This document shows positions 1 through 8,547 of a stretch of DNA of 64,000 nucleotides, one piece after another (position 1 is the stretch's first letter; the number at the start of each line of letters is the position of its first letter). Below the pieces are notes generated by a model. The model searched no databases, was not told where the DNA came from, and saw only the letters and a program-made list of their open reading frames with translations. The stretch comes from Methylocella tundrae. Lineage in GTDB: Bacteria > Pseudomonadota > Alphaproteobacteria > Rhizobiales > Beijerinckiaceae. The DNA lies in assembly GCF_901905185.1 (NCBI RefSeq), contig NZ_CABFMQ020000077.1, positions 1 through 64,000 of the forward strand, read 5' to 3'. The position numbers were made by a program, and so were the translations under genes.

Positions 1-2
1 CG

Positions 3-121
3 GTTGCAATCAATGTGGGTCCAGTTGCAATGATTGTGGTCCCAAGCGCCGGGCCTAGTTGCAATGATTGTGGGCCGGAACTTGCGATGATTGCGATCCC
101 GGCCGCGGATGATTGCGGTCC
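3..121. repeat. Five degenerate 19-bp direct repeats, IS-end-like
   Basis: Five copies of a motif close to GTTGCAATGATTGTGGTCC start at 3, 24, 58, 81 and 104, decaying towards the right (the last two read TTGCGATGATTGCG and GGATGATTGCGG). Spacing is irregular (21 to 34 bp). Multiple imperfect repeats of a GCAATCATTGCAAC-type sequence are typical of the ends of IS21-family elements, so this may be the end of an insertion sequence that lies left of the window. The integrase reading frame loses its family resemblance where the repeats begin. The IS assignment is inference, since no transposase is visible here. Confidence 0.5.
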
Positions 122-444
122 GTTATACATAACGCGCTCACCGCGCCGAAGCTGCGCTTCATCGCCTTGCGCCGCTTGTCGCGCTGTTTCTCGTGCGCGG
201 GGGAAAGCCCCTCCGCCACCTGCTTGCGAGCGGCGATGCAGCGCTCGCGCGCTTCGGCGAGCGTGAGGCCATCGGCGCCATAGCGGCCGATCGTCAGCGT
301 CTCCCGGCGACCGTTCAGACGGTAGTCGTATCGGAAGGTGATTTGGCCTGTCGTGGCGACGGAAACGTACATACCGTCACGGTCGGCCACCTTGTACAAT
401 TTATCTTTTAGTTTCAGCCTCTTAATGGCCATATCGGTAAGCAT
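55..444 (-). pseudogene. Truncated island/phage-type tyrosine integrase (N-terminal arm-binding domain only)
   Basis: The first roughly 100 residues match the N-terminal DUF4102-type domain of P4/island integrases: YVSVATTGQITFRYDYRLNG, then RRETLTIGRYGADGLTLAEA and AREK-like helices. This domain binds arm-type sites. The catalytic domain with the Arg-His-Arg-Tyr residues is absent; from about position 130 downward the frame runs into the degenerate 19-bp repeats and the remaining residues look like noise. The family is normally about 400 residues long. It sits just beyond the 3' end of guaA in the same orientation, the usual position for integrases of islands inserted into guaA. It should be inactive. 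Confidence 0.75.
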
Positions 445-760
445 GAGGATGGCCTCATTGACGATCTAAATCGCCTTTTCGAGCCCCAATTTTACCGTCA
501 AATCCGATACCGTCAATCAACACAAATAATCATTATATAACAGTGTATTAGCCTGATTATGCGAGAGCGGCTTCCGCTTTCGACCTGACGGTAAGGTAAA
601 AACCCGGCTGACGACGAAAAACGCCTACCGTCGCGCACACCGTCAGAGCCCATTGCTTCAAGGCGATCGGCTCCGATAGTGAATGCTTGACTTTTTGTTT
701 TATTTCAGCTAGTTATGAGGATGTGGCGATAGTTCGCGAAACGCCGCGAACCGCATCATT
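445..760. other. Intergenic region between guaA and integrase remnant, probable attachment region
   Basis: This non-coding stretch is AT-richer than its surroundings. It carries ACCGTCA-type heptamers at 494-500, 509-515, 627-633 (last base G) and 639-645, plus an inverted copy at 586-592. They come in pairs 12 to 15 bp apart. Such paired short repeats next to an integrase start resemble arm-type binding sites or an excisionase/integrase regulatory region. The island core site would be expected in the conserved guaA 3' end just to the right. The function is inferred from position and pattern only. Confidence 0.4.
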
Positions 761-2365
761 TCATTCCCACTCAATTGTGCCGGGGGGCTTTGAGGTCACG
801 TCATATACGACGCGGTTGACGCCTTTGACTTCGTTGATGATGCGTGTCGCCGCGCGGCCGAGAAAACCCATGCCGAAGGGATAGAAATCCGCCGTCATGC
901 CGTCGACCGAGGTGACGGCGCGAAGCGCGCAGACGAACTCGTAAGTGCGCCCATCGCCCATCACGCCGACGGTCTGCACCGGCAGCAGCACGGCAAAAGC
1001 CTGCCAGATTTCGTCATAGAGCCCCGCCTTGCGAATCTCGTCGAGATAGATGGCGTCAGCCTGACGCAAAATCTCGAGCTTTTCCGGCGTGATGCCGCCG
1101 GGACAGCGGATCGCGAGCCCAGGCCCCGGAAACGGATGCCTGCCGACGAAGGCTTCGGGCAGGCCGAGCTCGCGTCCGAGGTCGCGCACTTCGTCCTTGA
1201 ACAATTCCCGCAGCGGCTCGACGAGCTTCATGTTCATGCGCTCAGGCAGGCCGCCGACATTATGGTGAGACTTGATCGTCACCGAGGGGCCGCCGCTGAA
1301 CGACACGCTCTCGATCACATCCGGATAGAGCGTGCCTTGCGCCAGAAACTCCGGCGCGCCGCGCCCATCGGCGGCGATCTTCTTCGCCTCGGCCTCGAAT
1401 GCTGAGATGAACAGGCGCCCGATGATCTTGCGCTTTTCTTCCGGGTCGCGGATGCCGGTCAGCGCGCCGAGAAAGAGATCCTGCGCTTCGACATGGACGA
1501 GCGGAATATTGTAATGGCCGCGAAAGAGGCTGACGACCTCTTCGGCCTCGCCTTGCCGCAACAGGCCGTGATCGACGAAGACGCAGGTCAAGCGCTCGCC
1601 GATCGCCTCATGGATGAGCACCGCGGCGACCGCCGAATCGACGCCGCCGGAGAGACCACAGAGCACGCGGCCGGAGCCGACCTGCGCACGGATCGAGGCG
1701 ATCGCTTCCTGCCGGAACGCGCCCATCGTCCAATCGGCCTTGAGACCTGCAACCTTATGCACGAAATTGGAAATCAGCTTCGCCCCATCCGGGGTATGCA
1801 CGACTTCGAGGTGGAATTGCACGCCGTATAATTTGCGATCCTCGTCGGCGATCGCCGCCAGCGGCGCGCTCGGCGATGTCGCGATGGGCGCAAATCCCGC
1901 CGGCAATTCGCTCACCGCATCGCCGTGGCTCATCCAGACGGGATAGCTCTTGCCCTCCTCCCAGACACCGTCGAAGAGCGCGCTCGCACGCAATACTTCG
2001 ACCTCGGCGCGGCCAAATTCGCGGCTGTGGCTGTGCCCCGCGACGACCTTGCCGCCAAGCTGATGCGCCATGACCTGCTCGCCATAGCAGATGCCGAGGA
2101 CCGGCACGCCGGCGTCAAAAAGAGAATTTGGCGCACGCGGCGAGTTATCCTCCAGGACGGAGCTTGGGCCGCCGGACAGGATCACGGCTTTCGGCGCGAG
2201 CTCCGCGAATGCCTTCTCCGCCGATTGGAAGGGCGCGATCTCGCAATAGACGCCCGCCTCGCGCACGCGGCGCGCGATGAGCTGCGTCACCTGCGAGCCG
2301 AAATCGACGATCAGCACTTTGTCGTGCTGGCGGACAATCGTTTCGTGGAGCTTATCCTGCGCCAT
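761..2365 (-). CDS. guaA: GMP synthase (glutamine-hydrolysing)
   Basis: Converts XMP to GMP using glutamine and ATP in purine synthesis. The 534-residue protein has the class I glutamine amidotransferase domain first ([20 protein letters not shown]; nucleophile Cys in GICYGEQVM; His in [11 protein letters not shown]), then the ATP-pyrophosphatase domain with the P-loop [13 protein letters not shown]. The C-terminal dimerisation domain ends in the very conserved PPGTIEWE. The amidotransferase motif reads FHLEV where FHPEV is usual; the His and Glu of the triad remain. Length is normal for the family. The 3' end is a well-known insertion target for genomic islands, which explains the integrase remnant to its left. 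Confidence 0.97.
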   Translation of the reverse strand: MAQDKLHETIVRQHDKVLIVDFGSQVTQLIARRVREAGVYCEIAPFQSAEKAFAELAPKAVILSGGPSSVLEDNSPRAPNSLFDAGVPVLGICYGEQVMAHQLGGKVVAGHSHSREFGRAEVEVLRASALFDGVWEEGKSYPVWMSHGDAVSELPAGFAPIATSPSAPLAAIADEDRKLYGVQFHLEVVHTPDGAKLISNFVHKVAGLKADWTMGAFRQEAIASIRAQVGSGRVLCGLSGGVDSAVAAVLIHEAIGERLTCVFVDHGLLRQGEAEEVVSLFRGHYNIPLVHVEAQDLFLGALTGIRDPEEKRKIIGRLFISAFEAEAKKIAADGRGAPEFLAQGTLYPDVIESVSFSGGPSVTIKSHHNVGGLPERMNMKLVEPLRELFKDEVRDLGRELGLPEAFVGRHPFPGPGLAIRCPGGITPEKLEILRQADAIYLDEIRKAGLYDEIWQAFAVLLPVQTVGVMGDGRTYEFVCALRAVTSVDGMTADFYPFGMGFLGRAATRIINEVKGVNRVVYDVTSKPPGTIEWE

Positions 2366-2518
2366 GCAGCGTCCTCTTGCGGCAAAAAGTTCGATTAGGC
2401 GATCACCGCCCCAGGCGCAAGCCGCGCCTTACATGTAATGACGCTCCCCGCCGGAACCATGGCGCGAACGGGCAATTCGGCTCATAAATGGGGGCTTACG
2501 TCGGATCGGAAACAAAAA

Positions 2519-3988
2519 ATGACCCGCGGCGCGCAAAAGCAAGGGCCTTCCATCGTCTGGTTTCGCGACGACCTGCGCCTCGCCGACAATCAGGCGCTGA
2601 CGGCCGCCGTCGCCGCCCCCGCGCCTCTCCTCTGCGTCTATATTTTTGATGAAGAAAGCGAGGGCTTTCGGCCTCATGGCGGCGCCTCGCGCTGGTGGCT
2701 GCATCATTCTTTGGCGGCGCTTGGCGGCGAGATTTCCAAAAAAGGCGGCCGCCTCGATCTTTTCCGAGGGCGCGCGAAAGACATTCTGCCTGCCCTTGCA
2801 GCCGCCGCCAGCGCCGGCGCGGCCTTCTGGACGCGGCGCTATGGCGGCGCCGAAATCGCGCTCGACACGGTGCTGAAAACGCGATTAGTCGCGGCAGGAG
2901 TGAAGACACAAAGCTTCAACGGCCAGCTTTTGCACGAACCCTGGGAGGTCAAGCGCGGCGCGAGGGGCAGCTTCATGGTCTATTCGCCCTATTGGCGCGC
3001 CGCACTCGCTCTGCCCGACGCCGGCGCGCCGCTCGACGCGCCGGAGAAAATCTTAGCTTCGCCCTACTCGCGCGGCGCGCCAAAGAGGAAAAGCCTCGAC
3101 GAGCTTGGGCTGCTTCCCAAAAGGTGCGACTGGGCGGCTGGGCTGAGTGCGAACTGGAGGCCGGGCGAAAAGGGCGCGCAAAAGCGCCTCGGCGATTTTC
3201 TCGCGAACGGCTTGCAGGCTTACGCGAGCGCCCGCGACAGACCGGCGGACGACGCCATCTCGCGCCTCTCGCCGCACCTGCGTTTTGGCGAAATCAGCCC
3301 AAGGCAGATTTTCGCCGCGGTCCGCGCGGCCGAAACCGAGCGCCCGGAGCTTAAGGCTGGCGCGTCGAAGTTTTTGGGCGAACTCGGTTGGCGCGAGTTC
3401 AATTATCATGTGTTTTTCAGCCATCCGAATGCCGCGACGACCAATCTTCAGCGCCGCTTCGACGCCATGCCCTGGCGCGATCCGCCCCTGCACGAGCTTA
3501 AAGCCTGGCGCCGGGGCCAAACCGGCTATCCTCTGGTCGACGCCGGCATGCGCGAATTATGGACGACCGGCTTCATGCATAATCGCGCGCGCATGGCCGC
3601 CGCCTCCTTTCTCGTCAAACACCTTTTGATCGACTGGCGGATCGGCGAGGAATGGTTCTGGGACACGCTCTGCGACGCCGATCCGGCCAATAATCCGATG
3701 AACTGGCAATGGGTCGCGGGCTCAGGCGCAGATGCGGCGCCCTATTTCCGGGTGTTCAATCCAGTGCTGCAAGGCGAGAAATTCGATCCAAGAGGCGATT
3801 ACGTCCGGCGCTGGATTCCAGAACTCGCCGCATTGCCGGATAAATGGATTCATAAGCCGTGGGCGGCGCCGGCAGCGGTTTTGCTGGAGGCTCGCGTTGA
3901 ATTGGGGAAGACCTATCCGAAGCCGGTCGTGGATCTCGCGGACGGTCGTGACCGGGCGCTCAAGGCTTTTGAGGCGGTGCGGCGTTGA
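2519..3988 (+). CDS. phrB: Deoxyribodipyrimidine photolyase
   Basis: Light-driven repair of cyclobutane pyrimidine dimers. The 489-residue protein starts with the antenna-binding Rossmann domain (SIVWFRDDLRLADNQAL) and continues into the FAD-binding helical domain with its typical signatures: SRLSPHLRFGEISPRQI, TGYPLVDAGMRELWTTGFMH, NRARMAAASFLVKHLLIDWR and DADPANNPMNWQWVAGSGAD. The Asn-Trp-rich segment lines the FAD/dimer site. I place the start at 2519 because family members begin a few residues before IVWFRDD; a longer in-frame start at 2438 would add 27 unconserved residues. It is transcribed away from guaA across a 150-bp gap. Confidence 0.93.
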   Translation: MTRGAQKQGPSIVWFRDDLRLADNQALTAAVAAPAPLLCVYIFDEESEGFRPHGGASRWWLHHSLAALGGEISKKGGRLDLFRGRAKDILPALAAAASAGAAFWTRRYGGAEIALDTVLKTRLVAAGVKTQSFNGQLLHEPWEVKRGARGSFMVYSPYWRAALALPDAGAPLDAPEKILASPYSRGAPKRKSLDELGLLPKRCDWAAGLSANWRPGEKGAQKRLGDFLANGLQAYASARDRPADDAISRLSPHLRFGEISPRQIFAAVRAAETERPELKAGASKFLGELGWREFNYHVFFSHPNAATTNLQRRFDAMPWRDPPLHELKAWRRGQTGYPLVDAGMRELWTTGFMHNRARMAAASFLVKHLLIDWRIGEEWFWDTLCDADPANNPMNWQWVAGSGADAAPYFRVFNPVLQGEKFDPRGDYVRRWIPELAALPDKWIHKPWAAPAAVLLEARVELGKTYPKPVVDLADGRDRALKAFEAVRR

Positions 3989-4132
3989 GCCGATGACCTG
4001 CGTATGCGAGCGGGCGGCAAGGCGGAACCCTGAACCGCCTCCCCGGCGCGCTTGCGGGATGGCGCGCAATCTGGCAGCAAGGACGCGCGCGGCGGCAAAG
4101 CCCGCGATCCTCCGCATTTCAAGGATGCTCCA

Positions 4133-5863
4133 ATGCCTTCCGGCGCCGATTCTTTTGCCACTCCGCAGGCCGCGGCGCTCGAGATTGCCGCTGACGTCCT
4201 GCAAGGCGCGCAACAGGCAAGCGCCTGGCCATTCGAGGAAGCCCGCAAGATCGTCGAGAGGATCAATGCGTCAGGCAAGTCCGAAGTCCTCTTCGAGACC
4301 GGCTATGGTCCTTCGGGCCTGCCCCATATTGGAACATTTGGGGAGGTTGCGCGAACGACCATGGTTCGCCACGCCTTTCGCCTATTGACCGGGGACAGCG
4401 TCAAGACGCGGCTGCTGGCCTTTTCCGACGACATGGACGCGCTCCGCAAGGTGCCGGACAATGTGCCGAACAAGGAGATGCTCGCGTCGCATCTCGGCGA
4501 GCCCCTGACCCGGGTCCCCGACCCCTTCTCCAATGAATATCCGTCCTTCGGCGCCGCCAATAATGCGCGGCTGCGCGCGTTTCTGGACCGCTTCGGCTTC
4601 GACTACGAATTTGCGAGTTCAACGGATTACTATTCATCCGGCCGTTTCGACGAGACCCTGCTGCGCATGCTGGCGGTCTATGACGATGTGATGGACATTA
4701 TTTTGCCGACGCTCGGCCCGGATCGGCGGGCGACCTATTCGCCTTTCCTGCCGATCAGTCCGCGCAGCGGCAAGGTGCTTCAGGTGCCAATGATCGAACG
4801 CGACGTCTCGCGCGGGACCATCGTTTATCTCGATCCGGAAACGAATGAAAAAGTCGAGACGGAAGTCACCGGCGGGCGCGTAAAATGCCAGTGGAAGGCC
4901 GATTGGGCGATGCGCTGGTTCGCGCTCGGAATTGATTATGAGATGGCCGGCAAGGATTTGATCGAGTCCGTCAAGCTTTCGGGGAAAATTTGCCGGGCGC
5001 TCGGCGGCCGCCCGCCGGAGGGATTCAACTATGAATTGTTCCTCGACGACAAGGGCCAGAAGATCTCGAAGTCAAAGGGCAATGGCCTCACCATCGAGGA
5101 GTGGCTGACCTATGCAAGCCCCGAGAGCCTGTCGCTTTTCATGTATCAAAAGCCGACGGCGGCGAAGCGCCTCTATTTCGACGTCATTCCGCGCGCGGTC
5201 GATGATTATCTGAGCTTTCTTGACGCCTATCCGCGCCAGGCGCTGAAGGAGCGTCTTGGCAATCCCGTCTGGCACATTCATTCGGGCGAGCCGCCCGCTC
5301 CAGAAGCGCTCGGCAAGGATCACGGCGCGACGATCACCTTCGGCATGCTTTTGAATCTCGCCGCCGTGGCGAACAGCGAAGACCCCAACGTGCTATGGGG
5401 ATTTTTGCGCCGCTATGCGCCCGGCGCCTCGCCCGAAAACCATCCGCGCCTCGACAGGCTCGTCGCCTATGCGGTGCGCTATTTCCGGGATTTCGTTCGC
5501 CCCGCGAAGAATTACCGCGCGCCCGACGACGTCGAGCGGGACGCGCTCGCCAAACTCGCGGACATGCTTGCGGCGCTGCCAAAGGATGCGAGCGCGGAAG
5601 CGATCCAGACCGCCCTTTACGATGTGGCGCGGGCCATTCCGCGCTATCAGGATCTCAAGGCCAAGGGCGCGACGCCGGAACGCCCTGGCGTCTCGAATGA
5701 TTTTTTCAACATGCTCTACGCCATCCTGCTCGGCGAAAGCCGCGGCCCGCGCTTTGGCTCATTCGTCGCCCTCTACGGCGTCGACGAAACGCGCAAATTG
5801 CTCGCGGATGCGCTGAATGGCGCCCTCATGCAGCAGCACGCCGACTTTGTGGCGCAAAGATAA
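4133..5863 (+). CDS. lysK: Lysyl-tRNA synthetase, class I
   Basis: Charges tRNA-Lys. It is the archaeal-type class I enzyme that replaces the common class II LysRS in many alphaproteobacteria. The 576-residue protein has the class I HIGH element as PHIGTFGEV and the KMSKS loop as [10 protein letters not shown], within a Rossmann fold, followed by the alpha-helical anticodon-binding part. Start at 4133 (MPSGADSF) is chosen because AAGGA lies a few bases upstream; the longer frame from 4052 has no conserved residues. No class II lysS is visible in the window. Confidence 0.93.
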   Translation: MPSGADSFATPQAAALEIAADVLQGAQQASAWPFEEARKIVERINASGKSEVLFETGYGPSGLPHIGTFGEVARTTMVRHAFRLLTGDSVKTRLLAFSDDMDALRKVPDNVPNKEMLASHLGEPLTRVPDPFSNEYPSFGAANNARLRAFLDRFGFDYEFASSTDYYSSGRFDETLLRMLAVYDDVMDIILPTLGPDRRATYSPFLPISPRSGKVLQVPMIERDVSRGTIVYLDPETNEKVETEVTGGRVKCQWKADWAMRWFALGIDYEMAGKDLIESVKLSGKICRALGGRPPEGFNYELFLDDKGQKISKSKGNGLTIEEWLTYASPESLSLFMYQKPTAAKRLYFDVIPRAVDDYLSFLDAYPRQALKERLGNPVWHIHSGEPPAPEALGKDHGATITFGMLLNLAAVANSEDPNVLWGFLRRYAPGASPENHPRLDRLVAYAVRYFRDFVRPAKNYRAPDDVERDALAKLADMLAALPKDASAEAIQTALYDVARAIPRYQDLKAKGATPERPGVSNDFFNMLYAILLGESRGPRFGSFVALYGVDETRKLLADALNGALMQQHADFVAQR

Positions 5864-5927
5864 GGCATTCCCGGGCGCGCGAACGATTCTCTTGCGGGCG
5901 CGGCCTTGCGCAGACGAAAGTTCAGAC

Positions 5928-6284
5928 ATGGAACTGATTTATAAGATCGCGCCAGCGGCTTTATGGCGTCAGGCTCAGGACAGAGGCCGTTTCGACGGCG
6001 CGCCTGTCGACCTCGAAGACGGCTTCATTCACTTCTCGACCGCCGAGCAGGCCGAGGAAACCGCTTTGAAACATTTTGGCGGGCGCTTCGACCTCGTGCT
6101 GATCGCGGTCGACGCCAAGCGGCTCGGCGACGGCCTGCGCTTCGAGCCCTCGCGCGGAGGCGCCCTCTTCCCCCATCTTTACGCGCCGCTGCCGCTCGAC
6201 GCCGTGGTGTCGGTCAAGGCGCTGCCGCCCCGCCCCGGCGGCGGCCACGATTTTTCCGGCCTGCTCGAAAAGCCGACGCGCTGA
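5928..6284 (+). CDS. DUF952 family protein
   Basis: A 118-residue cytosolic protein of the DUF952 family. Recognisable features are the opening IYKIAPAALWRQAQDRGRF, the central DGFIHFSTAEQAEETALKHF and LFPHLYAPLPLDAVV near the end. The fold resembles ADP-ribosyltransferase-like folds, but its biochemical role is not established. Start at 5928 is the ATG directly before the conserved segment. It follows lysK by 64 bp on the same strand and may be read through from it. Confidence 0.82.
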   Translation: MELIYKIAPAALWRQAQDRGRFDGAPVDLEDGFIHFSTAEQAEETALKHFGGRFDLVLIAVDAKRLGDGLRFEPSRGGALFPHLYAPLPLDAVVSVKALPPRPGGGHDFSGLLEKPTR

Positions 6285-6408
6285 GGGAGCTTGAAAGACG
6301 CGTCTTTCCGCATGAGGGCGCTTTGAACCCGGAAATCATCTTTCGAGACGGCCTCTCAAGCCTCCTCAACGCGCTTTCGTGTATCAAAGCTGCGCCCTTT
6401 CCGCAAAA

Positions 6409-7116
6409 TCACGACGCGGCTTTGAGCCCGTAGGCGAGAATCGGCGCCGCCAGCACGTTGACGAGCCCCGCCAGCACCATCACCAGCCCTGCGATCGATC
6501 CTTCTTCCTGTCCGATCTCGCGTGCTTTGGCGGTTCCGGCGGCATGGGCGCCCATGCCCAACAGAGCCCCGCGCGCAAGACTGGAGCGCAGCGGCAGCCA
6601 GTTCAGCATCAGTTCGCCGAGAGCCGCGCCGCATATGCCGGTCAGGAGGACGAATACGGTCGTCAAATCCGGCGAGCCGCCTATGTCCCCCGCGACCGCC
6701 ATGGCGAAAGGCGTGCTCATGGAGCGGGGAAGCAGGCTAAGGCGCAAGAGATCCGAAAGGCCGAGCGCGCTCGCCATCGCCCAGGCGGTGGCCATCGCCG
6801 TGCCACTGCCGATGATGACGCCAATGACGAGAACGGGCCAGTGGCGGGCGATCACATGCCGCTGTTCATAAATCGGGATGGCGAAGGCGACAGTCGCGGG
6901 TCCGAGCATCATAACGATCCAGTGCGTGCCGCGAATATAATCGCCATAGCCGGTGTGGAGCGCCAGCGCGAGGATCAATAAAACCGCCGGCGTCACGACG
7001 AGCGGCGACAGCCACCAGCGCGGCCAACGCCGATAGATGGCGCGGGCGCAAAGATAGAAGCCGACCGTCGCTAACGACCAGAAAGCCGCAAGGGCAAGTG
7101 AATGACTAGGCCACAT
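6409..7116 (-). CDS. lrgB: LrgB/CidB-family membrane protein
   Basis: An integral inner-membrane protein of 235 residues with about six hydrophobic segments. It has the LrgB signature region around SMSTPFAMAVAGDIGGSPDL and GMGAHAAGTAKAREIGQEEG. LrgB works with the holin-like LrgA; in plants and several bacteria members of this family transport glycolate or pyruvate, and in Staphylococcus they affect murein hydrolase activity. It lies 24 bp downstream of the lrgA homologue on the same strand, so the two form an operon controlled by the divergent LysR gene. In a one-carbon-using bacterium a role in organic acid export/import is plausible but not shown. Confidence 0.88.
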   Translation of the reverse strand: MWPSHSLALAAFWSLATVGFYLCARAIYRRWPRWWLSPLVVTPAVLLILALALHTGYGDYIRGTHWIVMMLGPATVAFAIPIYEQRHVIARHWPVLVIGVIIGSGTAMATAWAMASALGLSDLLRLSLLPRSMSTPFAMAVAGDIGGSPDLTTVFVLLTGICGAALGELMLNWLPLRSSLARGALLGMGAHAAGTAKAREIGQEEGSIAGLVMVLAGLVNVLAAPILAYGLKAAS

Positions 7117-7140
7117 GGTGAAAGCCGCCTTGCTGACGCC

Positions 7141-7548
7141 CTATTCGGCGACGCGCCGCATCGTCCAGCGCGCGCACATCTCGACGGTGAGCGCGGTCGC
7201 CGCCATCACGCACAAAGTGCCAGTTAAGATCACGATCAACAGCTTCAGGCCGAGAACGCCAAGGAATTCGGAATGGTCGAGCAGAGCCATCACGGCCGGC
7301 ACAAAAAACAGCAGCATTTCGGCAAGCAGCCATTCGGCTCCGCGACGGACGCTGCAAATGTTCATACGGCGCGTCAGCAGCAAAGCCAGCACGGCCGCCA
7401 TGCCGACGACGCCGCCCGGCACAGGCAGATGCACGAGCTGAACGGTTGCCTGCCCCAAGGCCCAGAAAGCCATCAGAACGCCAAGCTGCAAAAGCCGGCT
7501 GCGATGAAATGCATATCGGATGCGAACAAAAGTCTTGCGCAAATGCAT
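7141..7548 (-). CDS. lrgA: LrgA/CidA holin-like protein
   Basis: A 135-residue protein with four predicted membrane helices. The family core is visible: LLQLGVLMAFWALGQATVQL, the PVPGGVVGMAAVLALLL segment, and EWLLAEMLLFFVPAVMALLD. It is the small partner of LrgB in an operon. A GGAG ribosome-binding site precedes the ATG at 7548. Expression is probably under the divergent LysR regulator, as for cidAB/cidR in Gram-positive bacteria. Confidence 0.88.
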   Translation of the reverse strand: MHLRKTFVRIRYAFHRSRLLQLGVLMAFWALGQATVQLVHLPVPGGVVGMAAVLALLLTRRMNICSVRRGAEWLLAEMLLFFVPAVMALLDHSEFLGVLGLKLLIVILTGTLCVMAATALTVEMCARWTMRRVAE

Positions 7549-7600
7549 GACTGGATCTCCAAATCAAAGCCAGTTTACATTGCACTGCATCATAACAAAA

Positions 7601-7624
7601 ATGAATTAGTTGCATGACATTCAT
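7601..7624. promoter_or_regulatory. Candidate LysR operator in the lrgA / LysR divergent promoter
   Basis: The 93-bp divergent gap contains a perfect 6-bp inverted repeat, ATGAAT-N12-ATTCAT, at 7601-7606 and 7619-7624. LysR-type proteins bind interrupted dyads of about this size in the shared promoter region. It ends 17 bp before the regulator ATG, so it would suit autoregulation. Confidence 0.4.
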
Positions 7625-7641
7625 TCTGAAATGGAATTCGT

Positions 7642-8535
7642 ATGGAGCTTAGAACCTTGCGCGCCTTTGTCGAAGTCGTTCGCCAGGGCGGTTTTTCCGC
7701 GGCGGCCAAGGCCTTGAACGCCACGCAGCCGACGATCAGTAAAGCGGTGAAGCAGATCGAAGACGAGCTCGGCGTCGCAGTACTGGACCGCATCGGCCAT
7801 CGCAGCGAGATCACGGCGGCCGGGGAAATTGTCTATCGCCGCGCCCTCGCCATGCTCGCCCTGCGCGACGATTTGATGGCGGAACTCGATGAATTGCGCG
7901 GCCTGAAGCGCGGCGTGCTGCGGCTCGGGCTTCCGCCCGTCGGAAGCAGCCTTTTGTTCGCGCCCCTCTTTGCCATCTACCGCAAGCGATATCCCGGCAT
8001 CGACATCCGCCTCATCGAGCAGGGCAGCAAACGCCTCGAAGAGCTTTTGGCCACGGGCGAGGTCGAACTTGCCGCCTCCCTGCTCCCCGTATCGGAGGAC
8101 CTCGACTGGCAGGACGTGCGGCGGGAGCCGCTGATGGCGCTTCTGCCCGACGGCCACGCCGGCGCCGGCCGTGAGACGATTGATCTCGTCAGCCTGAAGG
8201 CCTCGCCTTTCATCCTTTTTGAGACCGGCTTCGCCCTCAATCAGGTCATCCTCGACGCCTGCGGGCGGCATGGATTTGCGCCGAAAGTGGCCGCCCGCAG
8301 CGCCCAGATCGACTTCATCATCGAGCTTGTCGCAGCGGGTCTTGGCGTCGCCTTCCTGCCGCGGCTCATCGCCGAACAGCGCACGACTTCGCCGATCCAT
8401 CGCATCCTGCTCGATGAGCCGGGAACGGACTGGCGCATGGCGCTGGCGTGGCGGCGCGGAAGCTTTCTTTCGCCCGCCGCGCGCGCGTGGCTCGCATTGG
8501 CGCGCGAAGCAAAAGGCGAGGCTCCGCCGATCTGA
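7642..8535 (+). CDS. LysR-family transcriptional regulator (CidR-like position)
   Basis: A 297-residue LysR-type regulator. The N-terminal winged helix-turn-helix is clear (LRTLRAFVEVVRQGGFSAAA, then QPTISKAVKQIEDELG), followed by the periplasmic-binding-like effector domain starting near residue 90. It is divergent from lrgA-lrgB, the usual relation between a LysR regulator and its target, and so is the likely sensor of a small organic acid for that operon. Its stop lies only 12 bp from the convergent glgX stop. Confidence 0.9.
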   Translation: MELRTLRAFVEVVRQGGFSAAAKALNATQPTISKAVKQIEDELGVAVLDRIGHRSEITAAGEIVYRRALAMLALRDDLMAELDELRGLKRGVLRLGLPPVGSSLLFAPLFAIYRKRYPGIDIRLIEQGSKRLEELLATGEVELAASLLPVSEDLDWQDVRREPLMALLPDGHAGAGRETIDLVSLKASPFILFETGFALNQVILDACGRHGFAPKVAARSAQIDFIIELVAAGLGVAFLPRLIAEQRTTSPIHRILLDEPGTDWRMALAWRRGSFLSPAARAWLALAREAKGEAPPI

Positions 8536-8547
8536 CCCGCGGCGACC

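Noticed and set aside
3..121. Possible CRISPR array
   Set aside because: Repeats are degenerate, spacing is 2-15 bases between copies and irregular, and there are no cas genes.
6293..6308. 16-bp palindrome GAAAGACGCGTCTTTC between the DUF952 gene and lrgB
   Set aside because: No loop or T tract, so not a convincing terminator; a protein site is possible but unsupported.
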